Shown: positions 1-6,345 of the stretch, piece by piece
How positions within the stretch are numbered: position 1 is the stretch's first letter
Layout of the letters: each line of letters opens with the position of its first letter
Source of the DNA: Clostridiales bacterium
GTDB lineage: Bacteria > Bacillota > Clostridia > Oscillospirales > CAG-272
NCBI GenBank assembly: GCA_018370615.1
Contig: JAGZAC010000098.1
Coordinates: forward strand, 1 to 6,368
DNA: 6,368 nt
Direction of reading: 5' to 3'
Notes under the pieces: model-generated
What the model was told of the DNA's origin: nothing
Databases searched by the model: none
The model's input: the letters and a program-made list of their open reading frames with translations, nothing else
Program-made: the position numbers and the translations under genes

Positions 1-64
1 ACAGACCCCGGCCATACAAGGATGCGGCCACAAATACAAGTACCGCCCCTGCAAGCTTCAGCAT
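1..64 (-). CDS. spoIIIAB: Stage III sporulation protein AB, 5' end only (partial)
   Basis: Only the first 21 codons are inside the window; the gene continues past base 1. It starts with ATG at 64-62, inside the end of spoIIIAA, giving a 7-base overlap (ATGCTGA, where TGA is the spoIIIAA stop). The encoded start, MLKLAGAVLVFVAASLYGRG, is a hydrophobic membrane segment, as expected at the N-terminus of SpoIIIAB, which in known spoIIIA operons directly follows spoIIIAA. A GGGAG sequence at 79-75, 10 bases upstream, can serve as ribosome binding site. In the family, SpoIIIAB is a GspF-like membrane protein of the SpoIIIA channel in the mother cell of the developing spore. The identification rests mainly on position and the membrane start, since the rest is missing. 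Confidence 0.8.
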   Translation of the reverse strand, partial: MLKLAGAVLVFVAASLYGRGL

Positions 65-957
65 ACCGCTGCTTCTCCCGCACTGATGCGGTTTATATCC
101 AACGTAAACCCGGACTGGGAACGTCCCAGCCCTACCGCGTATGTAAATGCGCCGGAGTCAATCAACTTTCTCATAAAGGGGCGGACACAAAGCTCCTCCA
201 GGCTGCCGGCGTGGGCAGTGACCACTGTGGGGACCCCCGCCCCAAAGCTGGTATATATTGCTTGTGCGTCTTCCTCACTTCCGATTTCGTCACATAATAT
301 CAGCTGCGGAGAAAGTGTCCGCACGGCGGTCTCCATTCCCTTCGCTCTGGGATAGCCAGAAAGCGCGTCAAAGGTCAGCTCTCCGCCTAGGGAGCCGCAT
401 ATCTCAAAACGTGTGTCAATCACAGCAATACGGATATTGTACGGTTTTCCCGCAAGCCTTGCGGTGATTTCCCGCAAAGCCGTAGTTTTCCCCACACCGG
501 GAGGGGAGTATAAAATCGCCCCCCGAAAGCCTTCCTCCATAATCAGGCGGCAGATTCCATCTGCGGCGCCGGGAATCCGATGGGGGATGCGGATGGCCAC
601 GGAGGAAATGTCTGTCACCGACAGAATCTTCCCTCCTTCTGTCACGGCACGTCCGCACACCCCCACACGGATCCCCCCTTCTGTACAGATATACCCTTCC
701 TTCATGGTTTCACTGTGGCAATACAGAGAATTGCCGCACAGGGAGCGTAAAATCATAGCAAGCTCATCTGCTGTAGGAGAAATCCCGCAGGAGATATTTT
801 TGTTCCCTATACTCAAAAACATGGGACATCCCGTCCGCAGACGAATTTCTCCGATAACCCCGTGATACAACGCCGCCGTCCGCCGCGCCGCTTCCGAAAG
901 TCTGTTCGGCAGATATGCCAGCGCCGCTTCTTCGTTAAAATCCTTCCCTTTTTCCAT
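58..957 (-). CDS. spoIIIAA: Stage III sporulation protein AA (SpoIIIAA), secretion-type ATPase
   Basis: This is a 299-residue protein, close to the roughly 307 residues of the Bacillus subtilis protein. Walker A is SPPGVGKTT at residues 151-159 and Walker B is LILCDE at 219-224. The stretch VIDTRFEICGS at 179-189 sits where the family usually reads IDERSEI, so T182 and F184 look like local substitutions. The N-terminal part (about 30-130) carries the family pattern EIRLRTGCP and a glycine-rich EGGIRVGVCGRAV. SpoIIIAA is a cytosolic ATPase related to type II/IV secretion ATPases and is thought to power the SpoIIIA-SpoIIQ channel between mother cell and forespore, which is needed for late forespore gene expression. 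An open frame continues upstream to 1068, but the ATG at 957 is preferred because AAAGGA lies 8 bases before it; upstream ATGs at 981 and 1068 lack a good site. It overlaps spoIIIAB by 7 bases, so the two are probably translationally coupled. The family call is secure. Confidence 0.96.
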   Translation of the reverse strand: MEKGKDFNEEAALAYLPNRLSEAARRTAALYHGVIGEIRLRTGCPMFLSIGNKNISCGISPTADELAMILRSLCGNSLYCHSETMKEGYICTEGGIRVGVCGRAVTEGGKILSVTDISSVAIRIPHRIPGAADGICRLIMEEGFRGAILYSPPGVGKTTALREITARLAGKPYNIRIAVIDTRFEICGSLGGELTFDALSGYPRAKGMETAVRTLSPQLILCDEIGSEEDAQAIYTSFGAGVPTVVTAHAGSLEELCVRPFMRKLIDSGAFTYAVGLGRSQSGFTLDINRISAGEAAVC

Positions 958-971
958 ATGGCAAGTCCTTT
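958..971 (-). promoter_or_regulatory. Ribosome binding site deciding the spoIIIAA start
   Basis: The minus strand reads AAAGGA at 971-966, then 8 bases, then the ATG at 957. This is near-ideal spacing. It favours the 299-residue form over a 336-residue form starting at 1068, whose extra N-terminal segment does not resemble SpoIIIAA. Confidence 0.75.
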
Positions 972-1015
972 CCCTTTCCATTGTATCCGCACAGCTTGTG
1001 CCGGACGAGTTTAGT

Positions 1016-1046
1016 AATATATACTCGGACAAGTCGCACAATATGA
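1016..1046 (-). promoter_or_regulatory. Candidate SigE promoter of the spoIIIA operon
   Basis: On the minus strand TCATATT at 1046-1040 fits the SigE -35 pattern (KMATATT) fully. After a 16-base spacer, TATATATT at 1023-1016 matches the -10 pattern CATACANT at five of its seven defined positions. The spacer is slightly longer than the usual 14 to 15. The predicted start, near 1009, would leave about 50 bases before the spoIIIAA ATG. SigE control is established for spoIIIA in Bacillus, and the element lies downstream of the terminator of the preceding operon, where a promoter is needed. A second -10-like element, GATACAAT at 987-980, has no matching -35. This is motif matching by eye. Confidence 0.4.
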
Positions 1047-1074
1047 CCGGGGAAAACAGAAAAAGCAAATCCAG

Positions 1075-1128
1075 GTGCCAAACAAAATAACCGTCCGCAG
1101 ATTCTGTGCAAAATCTGCAAACGGTTAT
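1075..1128 (-). terminator. Rho-independent terminator of the Shango operon
   Basis: A hairpin is formed by arms at 1128-1112 and 1103-1087 (17 bases each, with two adjacent central mismatches) around an 8-base loop. On the minus strand the second arm ends GGTTAT and runs into a T-rich tract (TTTTGTTT). It starts 19 bases after the helicase stop codon (1149-1147). In the plus direction the hairpin is followed by GATACTCTC, so it is a terminator for the minus strand only. It isolates the defence operon from spoIIIA. Confidence 0.85.
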
Positions 1129-1146
1129 GATACTCTCTTCACTGAC

Positions 1147-3309
1147 TTATTGCATGAGTGTATTTTTCAATCCGTCAAAATCAAGGAAGTCCTCCACAAA
1201 CTGCTTGCGCAGCAGGGACTGGGGAATAAACTCGTTGTATTTATTCTGTATCTGCACCTTTGCCGGCAGAGGGAAAGTGGCAGGGTCTACATCCCAACAC
1301 AGAATATCTCCAATGACTGCTTCCAGCTCCTCTGCGTTCCCCTGATAGTACACCTCCAGGTAAATACAGGTCTCCCAGGGCATTTTGCTTTTCACGCCCC
1401 GAGCCAACAGGGCATAATGAAGGGCAAACAACTGCCTGGTGCCTACCCATGGGAAAACGGCAAATTTATGCTCAGATAGGGATGTCACCATCTTGTCCAG
1501 TAGTCCGCTCCCTCTCGCAAGATACCGGATTTCGCCCAGACGTTCCACGCAGCTGTCGCTGAGATAGGGATAACTCTCGTTTTCTTTTAGTATATACCGC
1601 ATTTTCTGCACCAAATGGGTGTGCAGCTCCGATTTAAAATCCACATCCCAGTCCACCAGGGAAACGCCAGGCACCCGCTGAACAAACAGCACCTTTGCCT
1701 TCACATTTACATCCACCGTCTCCCAGGTAATTCCAGCAAGAGAAAAGCGCGTGCCCACAGGGTAAATTTTGTCCACCGTCCCAATGGCCCGGTTTTCGTC
1801 CTTCACCAGATAGTACTCCGGAACAATGAATACCGTATAAAACTGATGGTGATTCACCACCTTCTCCCCGGCGCGGCCGATAATCAAACCGCCATTCTCC
1901 GTCTTTTGCAGCTGCTCCGTTTCCATCAAATAACGCAGCAGCATTTTGTAGTCTTCCTTAGATATATGGGAAAAACTCTCCATAGACAGCATCGCCTGGG
2001 CCAGCGCTGCCGGGGACATCTCTCCAAGACTTTTCAAATACGCCATTGTCTGATGATACAGCAGCGAATAGGGATGCAGATGGGGCTCGATCGGTTCAAT
2101 CCACCGCTCCTTCGTATACAGTTCGATAATGGCGATCAGCCGAACAAATGCCCAGTTGATGGGACCCAGAAAATCTGCCGCCGTAGTCTGCACATCCTCC
2201 ACAAAGGTGAATAGCAGCTGGGGAACTTGTCCTCTTCTGCCGCACCGGCCCAAGCGCTGGGCAAAGCTGGATACATTGATGGGCGCGCCCACCTGCACTA
2301 CCTGATCCAGAGAGCCGATGTCCATTCCAAGCTCCAGCGTCACCGTAGCGCCTGTCACAATTTTCTCCTCAGAGGACTTCATTTCATCCTCCGTCTGCTC
2401 CCGGAGCATGGCGGACACATTTCCGTGGTGAACCCGATATACGTCCGGGGCTTTGTTTTTTGCAGCAATCTGGCGCAGATTGGCCATCACAAACTCCGTC
2501 TCTTCTCTGGAATTTGTAAAAATAATCGTTTTCTTGTCCAAAGTCATTTTGAAAAGATATTCAAAATGCTCCCGGTCCCCTGCATCCCCCACTTCGCCGG
2601 TCGTCTCTCCCTGTCGTACAAAACGGTTGACAAACAGACGAATGCTCCGCTTTTCTTCGTGGCTTACCGGCGCGATACAGTCCCGATTCGTACCAGTATT
2701 CAGCCAGTTTTTCGCCAGCGTCAAGTCTCCCAGCGTGGCACTGAGGCCGATTCTTCTAGGGATATTCCCCGTCAGCCGCTGCAGCCGTTCCAACAGGCAC
2801 AGCACCTGCACGCCCCGGGCGTCTCGCATAAAATGATGTACCTCATCAATAATGACATACCGCAGGTCTCCAAACAACTTCAAGCATGCGCCCCTCTTGT
2901 TTATGAGGAGACTCTCCAGAGATTCCGGTGTAATCTGCAATATCCCTGCAGGATGCTTTATAAGGGCATTTTTCTTTGCCTGTGATGCATCTCCGTGCCA
3001 CTTGTACACGGGAATATCCGATTCCAAAATCAACTGTTCCAGCCGCTTGAACTGGTCGTTGATCAGCGCCTTCAAAGGACTGATATACAACACTCCCACC
3101 GATGTGGAAGGGTGGTTGTAAAGCTCTGTCAGCACCGGCAGAAATGCCGCTTCTGTTTTTCCCGATGCCGTGCCGGAGGAAAGCAGCAAATTGGCATCCG
3201 TATCGAAAATCACCTCGCAGGCGGCTACCTGAATGCCCCGCAGCTCTTTCCAATGATTGTTATAAATGTAGTCCTGTATAAACGGCGCAAGCCGTGCAAA
3301 CGCATCCAT
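1147..3309 (-). CDS. sngC: Lhr-like superfamily II DEAD/DEAH helicase, Shango SngC
   Basis: This is a 720-residue protein with a full set of SF2 helicase motifs: LRGIQ at 23-27, Walker A GTASGKT at 46-52, motif Ia SPLKALINDQ at 77-86, WHGDA at 104-108, TPESL at 127-131, DEVH (motif II) at 155-158, SAT (motif III) at 190-192, motif IV IIFTNSR at 262-268, HHGNVS at 294-299, motif V TLELGMDIG at 324-332 and motif VI QRLGRCGRRG at 351-360. The HHG...S and LELGMDIG forms are typical of Lhr-type DNA helicases and of BREX helicases such as BrxHI. Residues 361-720 are a helicase-associated region without a motif I can name, ending in a conserved-looking KYNEFIPQSLLRKQF. It is the last gene of a three-gene operon, starting 2 bases after the sngB stop. 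Its only purine-rich site (GGAG) is 14 bases upstream, so translation probably depends on coupling. It is probably the ATP-driven translocase of the defence complex. The helicase family is certain; the Shango assignment rests on the neighbours. Confidence 0.92.
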   Translation of the reverse strand: MDAFARLAPFIQDYIYNNHWKELRGIQVAACEVIFDTDANLLLSSGTASGKTEAAFLPVLTELYNHPSTSVGVLYISPLKALINDQFKRLEQLILESDIPVYKWHGDASQAKKNALIKHPAGILQITPESLESLLINKRGACLKLFGDLRYVIIDEVHHFMRDARGVQVLCLLERLQRLTGNIPRRIGLSATLGDLTLAKNWLNTGTNRDCIAPVSHEEKRSIRLFVNRFVRQGETTGEVGDAGDREHFEYLFKMTLDKKTIIFTNSREETEFVMANLRQIAAKNKAPDVYRVHHGNVSAMLREQTEDEMKSSEEKIVTGATVTLELGMDIGSLDQVVQVGAPINVSSFAQRLGRCGRRGQVPQLLFTFVEDVQTTAADFLGPINWAFVRLIAIIELYTKERWIEPIEPHLHPYSLLYHQTMAYLKSLGEMSPAALAQAMLSMESFSHISKEDYKMLLRYLMETEQLQKTENGGLIIGRAGEKVVNHHQFYTVFIVPEYYLVKDENRAIGTVDKIYPVGTRFSLAGITWETVDVNVKAKVLFVQRVPGVSLVDWDVDFKSELHTHLVQKMRYILKENESYPYLSDSCVERLGEIRYLARGSGLLDKMVTSLSEHKFAVFPWVGTRQLFALHYALLARGVKSKMPWETCIYLEVYYQGNAEELEAVIGDILCWDVDPATFPLPAKVQIQNKYNEFIPQSLLRKQFVEDFLDFDGLKNTLMQ

Positions 3310-3311
3310 AA

Positions 3312-4628
3312 TTATAATTCAAACTCCGCAAAATCGCTGTGAATTTCTTCTTCCGACAGACCACCCATGGCCATTTCAAAGCTGTTGCTGCCCAAAATCT
3401 GGGCGACAGTTTTTTCCGGATTTTGATAAAGGATATTCACAAGCTCCACAAAATCCCGGATAATCTCCCTGGGAGTAATGTGGGTATCCGCGCCCACCCG
3501 GTTATACTCCACATTCAAAAAATACAAAAGGTCCTCGTGGGTCAGCACAGGCGTATAGTCATACAGCCCCGCATGAATATCCCGCAGCTTTTCCACCAGC
3601 ACGTACATCTCCTCCTGACTGAGCATGGAAAGGCGGATAATGGGTGCAGACAAATCTCTTGTATCCTCTGAGGCAAAATGTCCTTCCGACAGCCGGGAAC
3701 GCAGGGCCTCATAGCTGAAAATCCCCTTATACCGGTCCTCTACACACTGAGGCGTGCAGCCCATTAAAAAACCGATGTGGGCCGCCTTTCCCTGGAGGGT
3801 ATCGTTGTACATGGTCAGCAGCTTCTCATAGTTATTCTGCCGGGTAATAGAGTTGGGAATCTTAAAAATATTCACCAGCTCATCCACCATCACAAGAATC
3901 CCGGCATATCCGGCCCGTACCATAAACGCGGCAAAAACCTTCAAAAAATCGTACCAGGTTTCATCGGTCACAATATAGTTGATGGACAACTCCTCTTTTG
4001 CTTCCTTTTTAGAGGTATATTCTCCCCGGAACCACTTGAGCACGTTGGACTTCATGACCGCGTTATCCTCTCTGTACGCCCGCCAGTAGGCGACAATCGC
4101 CTTGGCAAACTCAAAGCCGCTGACCATTCCTTCCAGTTCTCCCGCCACTGCGTAAATCCGCTTTTCCACTATACTGTCAAAGGCGGGGTCCCGTATATCA
4201 CATTCCTGGGCTGCCTGGGACTGGACTTTGGAAATCCATTTTTCCAAAATCAGCGGCAGCGCGCCGCCATCCGGCTTGGACTTTACCGACATATTGCGGA
4301 TAAGCTCCCTGTAAGTAGCAAGCCCCTGCCCTTTGGTGCCGGCAAACCGGCGCTCCGGTGAAAGGTCTGCATCCACCACCACAAAGCCCCTAGCCACAGC
4401 ATAATTGCGGATAGTCTGCAAAAGAAAGCTCTTTCCGCTGCCGTATTTTCCTACAATAAAACGAAAAGTAGCGCCACCGTCTGCAATAATATCAATGTCA
4501 TGCAAAATCGCATCAATTTCCTTTGCACGGCCAACAGTTATATATTCCAGCCCCACCCGGGGCACAACGCCCCCTTTCAGGGCGTTGATAATCGTACTTG
4601 CAATCCGCTTCGGTACCCGGGTTTCCAT
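3312..4628 (-). CDS. sngB: BrxC/BrxD-family P-loop ATPase, Shango SngB
   Basis: This is a 438-residue ATP-binding protein. The N-terminal pattern IINALKGGVVPRVGLEYITVG (about 13-33) resembles that of BrxD, the BREX ATPase (DUF2791 family). Walker A is GKYGSGKS at 60-67, Walker B is ILVMVDE at 244-250, and IGFLMGCTPQ at 285-294 sits where a sensor strand is expected, followed by RYKGIFSYEALRSRL at 299-313. No transmembrane segment is visible, so it should be cytosolic. The ATG at 4628 shares one base with the sngA stop (TGATG) and has GGTGG 7 bases upstream; an ATG at 4634 is also in frame but has that site only one base away, so 4628 is preferred. The gene is flanked by the TerB-domain gene and the helicase gene, the composition known for Shango. 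It probably acts with SngC as a DNA-linked motor or switch. BrxD-like membership is strong; the biochemical role is inferred. Confidence 0.92.
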   Translation of the reverse strand: METRVPKRIASTIINALKGGVVPRVGLEYITVGRAKEIDAILHDIDIIADGGATFRFIVGKYGSGKSFLLQTIRNYAVARGFVVVDADLSPERRFAGTKGQGLATYRELIRNMSVKSKPDGGALPLILEKWISKVQSQAAQECDIRDPAFDSIVEKRIYAVAGELEGMVSGFEFAKAIVAYWRAYREDNAVMKSNVLKWFRGEYTSKKEAKEELSINYIVTDETWYDFLKVFAAFMVRAGYAGILVMVDELVNIFKIPNSITRQNNYEKLLTMYNDTLQGKAAHIGFLMGCTPQCVEDRYKGIFSYEALRSRLSEGHFASEDTRDLSAPIIRLSMLSQEEMYVLVEKLRDIHAGLYDYTPVLTHEDLLYFLNVEYNRVGADTHITPREIIRDFVELVNILYQNPEKTVAQILGSNSFEMAMGGLSEEEIHSDFAEFEL

Positions 4629-6244
4629 CAGCATCCCACCAATTCCATCAGTTTTTCTCTATATTCCTCATACACAACCACTGTATCGTCCATCTCCAGC
4701 ACAGCATCTCCTATCGCGTCCATCGCTTTTTCGTTGATGCCGTCCAGTAGCACCTCCAGCATCATTCCCTGTCCATCTGCTATGGCCTTTACATTTTGCC
4801 CGTTCAATGCCGCTGCAAGCGCCGCCATCTCCGTTTCCGTCAGGGAGGAGAAAAACGTCTGCCACACACTGCCCGTATCCTCCGGAGCAGGTACAAAACT
4901 GACAGAAGCAGGGATTTCCTTCACTGTCTCCGCTTCCCCCGGGACAATTAACTTGTCCTGTGTCTCCAGCGACTCCTCCCGAATGCGGCGCACCGACGCT
5001 GCATCTACACGTACAACCTTACGGTTGCGGAGTGCAAAGAAGGCATCTACTCCCACTAAGAGCGCGTTTGGCAGCAAAATGTCCACCATGCGCAGCCTTT
5101 TCAAGATTTTCGAATCACACATATCCAGTGAAGGATTGATTTTATAACGAAAATGCAATCTCTCCCGCAATTGGGATTCCATTTCCTTCATGATATATCC
5201 AATCAGACCTCGTCCCCCATCTGTCAGTATCACGGAATGGTAGGTCCACCTGCCCTGTGTGCAGGTATATGCTTCCCGTTGGGACAGTTCCACCACCCGG
5301 TCCTCCTGCTCCAGGCAGGGATAAAACAGAGCACCGGCAAAAGGCCTCCAATCCGTTTCTCTGCGCACCGGATAGAACACAAAATCTTCAAAAACCTTTT
5401 TCTTGTCGCTGCACTGCTTTCGCAGCTTTGTGAGAAGGAAATAAAAGCAGTCTGCAATGATTTCCCTGGTCTCCTCCGTATAAAAAATGGATTTGCGTAT
5501 ATCGTACTTGGAAAAGCTGCTGTACAGCGCAAAGCTGCTTTCCCGCCCGCAGTCATAGGCAAACACCCGAGGATAATACTCCTGCAGCCCCTCTCGCGCG
5601 GCAAATTCCGCAAACGTTTGCCCCAGCGGATAATATATATGAAAATCCTTCATCCAGTGGAGCACATATTTGTCAATCGTCTTATCCAGCTTTCGATAGG
5701 CGCGCCAGAACGTCACCAGCTTATCCAGACTGTCCTGTGGACTGTCCGCGCCTATACACGCCAGCAGTTCATAAATATACACAAATGCATAAGAAACACT
5801 GGTTGCTTGAATATTGCCCCTGCGCACCTGGGTGCGCCAGGTAAAGTACGTTCGCAACTGTCCGTAGCTCATCAGCTGATAATAAGGATAATAAAAGGAA
5901 AAGGACACCTGCTCCGAATAGTCGTCGGTAAAATGCTCCATCAGACGTGCCTGCATATAAAACACCTTTGATGGATTCCCAATACAGGATACATCCTGTC
6001 GGGCAATTTGCCGCATTTTATAAAACAAGGCGCGTTTTTCGTCCGGCGCTGGCTGAATGCTCTGCGCCGGCGAGATGACGGCAGTATCTCCGGCAGCTGC
6101 GGATTCCATCAAAATTTCGGCGAACGTCTGCTCCCAAGGAAGCTTTTTTCCACTGTCATCGTCTGGCCGTGCTGAATCAGAACGTATATCCTTCAGCTTT
6201 TCCCTGCTTGGTATGGGCTGTGGTTTATATTTATCTACATCCAT
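4628..6244 (-). CDS. sngA: TerB_N/TerB_C domain protein, Shango SngA
   Basis: This is a 538-residue protein and the first gene of the operon. After a polar, probably disordered tail (1-65) comes a long TerB_N domain (about 70-360). Its hallmarks are LRTYFTWRTQVRRGN at 130-144, SYAFVYIYELL at 151-161, FALYSSFSKYDIRKS at 238-252, FAGALFYP at 302-309 and LIGYIMKEME at 347-356. A TerB_C domain follows (about 370-535), with a proline/glutamate-rich linker around 420-450 and the signature INEKAMDAIGDAVLE at 503-517. I see no central TerB core with its acidic metal-binding residues. TerB-type modules are predicted to link metal or membrane sensing to DNA-processing partners; here the partners are a BrxD-like ATPase and an Lhr-like helicase. 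An open frame extends to 6346, but the ATG at 6244 is chosen because GGAAGGA lies 7 bases before it and the longer form would cover the promoter. The domain call is strong and the sng symbol follows from the gene trio. Confidence 0.9.
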   Translation of the reverse strand: MDVDKYKPQPIPSREKLKDIRSDSARPDDDSGKKLPWEQTFAEILMESAAAGDTAVISPAQSIQPAPDEKRALFYKMRQIARQDVSCIGNPSKVFYMQARLMEHFTDDYSEQVSFSFYYPYYQLMSYGQLRTYFTWRTQVRRGNIQATSVSYAFVYIYELLACIGADSPQDSLDKLVTFWRAYRKLDKTIDKYVLHWMKDFHIYYPLGQTFAEFAAREGLQEYYPRVFAYDCGRESSFALYSSFSKYDIRKSIFYTEETREIIADCFYFLLTKLRKQCSDKKKVFEDFVFYPVRRETDWRPFAGALFYPCLEQEDRVVELSQREAYTCTQGRWTYHSVILTDGGRGLIGYIMKEMESQLRERLHFRYKINPSLDMCDSKILKRLRMVDILLPNALLVGVDAFFALRNRKVVRVDAASVRRIREESLETQDKLIVPGEAETVKEIPASVSFVPAPEDTGSVWQTFFSSLTETEMAALAAALNGQNVKAIADGQGMMLEVLLDGINEKAMDAIGDAVLEMDDTVVVYEEYREKLMELVGC

Positions 6245-6258
6245 GACAGAATCCTTCC
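6245..6258 (-). promoter_or_regulatory. Strong ribosome binding site deciding the sngA start
   Basis: The minus strand reads GGAAGGA at 6258-6252, then 7 bases, then the ATG at 6244. It is the best ribosome binding site in the window, and it rules against the in-frame ATGs at 6262 and 6346. Confidence 0.8.
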
Positions 6259-6271
6259 ACATGGGGCTAAG

Positions 6272-6285
6272 TAAACAAACGTTTT
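6272..6285 (-). promoter_or_regulatory. LexA-box-like palindrome near the sngA transcription start
   Basis: The plus strand reads TAAACAAACGTTTT. Its core AAC-AAAC-GTTT fits the inner part of the Firmicute LexA (DinR) box, CGAACRNRYGTTYC, but three outer positions differ, including the G of GAAC that is usually important. It contains the exact palindrome AAACGTTT (6277-6284). It lies just downstream of the predicted transcription start, a usual repressor position. It could equally be a chance AT-rich palindrome in the leader. Confidence 0.25.
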
Positions 6286-6295
6286 TATTTATTCT

Positions 6296-6324
6296 ATTAT
6301 AGCATACTCTTAGGAAAAGCGCAA
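6296..6324 (-). promoter_or_regulatory. SigA-type promoter of the Shango operon, extended -10
   Basis: On the minus strand a perfect -10, TATAAT, lies at 6301-6296 and is preceded by TGC, giving an extended -10 (TGnTATAAT). A weak -35, TTGCGC, lies at 6324-6319 with the ideal 17-base spacer. The predicted start near 6289 leaves a leader of about 45 bases before the sngA ATG. An extended -10 compensates for a weak -35. It is the only clear promoter for sngA-sngB-sngC. Confidence 0.75.
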
Positions 6325-6345
6325 TCATACACACGAAAGTTCTCA

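Noticed and set aside
958..1120. N-terminal extension of spoIIIAA to 1068, and a separate small minus-strand frame at 935-1120
   Set aside because: Both cover the intergenic promoter region; the ribosome binding site at 971-966 supports the start at 957.
1087..1128. Inverted repeat as part of a mobile element end or attachment site
   Set aside because: The hairpin with T-run straight after a stop codon is explained as a terminator, and I found no second copy at the other end of the operon.
1075..1479. Plus-strand open frame of 134 codons starting in the intergenic gap
   Set aside because: It begins inside the terminator hairpin, runs antisense to the helicase 3' end and has no family pattern.
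2227..2985. Plus-strand open frames antisense to the helicase (252 codons here, 199 codons at 1615-2214)
   Set aside because: They are shadows of the helicase gene with no protein family pattern.
5153..5971. Long plus-strand open frame of 272 codons
   Set aside because: It lies wholly antisense to the well-recognised TerB_N part of sngA, has no ribosome binding site and no recognisable domain.
1147..6244. BREX or DISARM system
   Set aside because: The ATPase and helicase resemble BREX parts, but no PglZ, PglX, BrxA or BrxB, methylase, DUF1998 or PLD gene is present; the TerB-domain partner fits Shango.
4628..6244. Tellurite resistance (ter) operon
   Set aside because: No TerC, TerD, TerE or TerZ gene lies nearby; TerB_N/TerB_C here occur with ATPase and helicase, not with the ter cluster.
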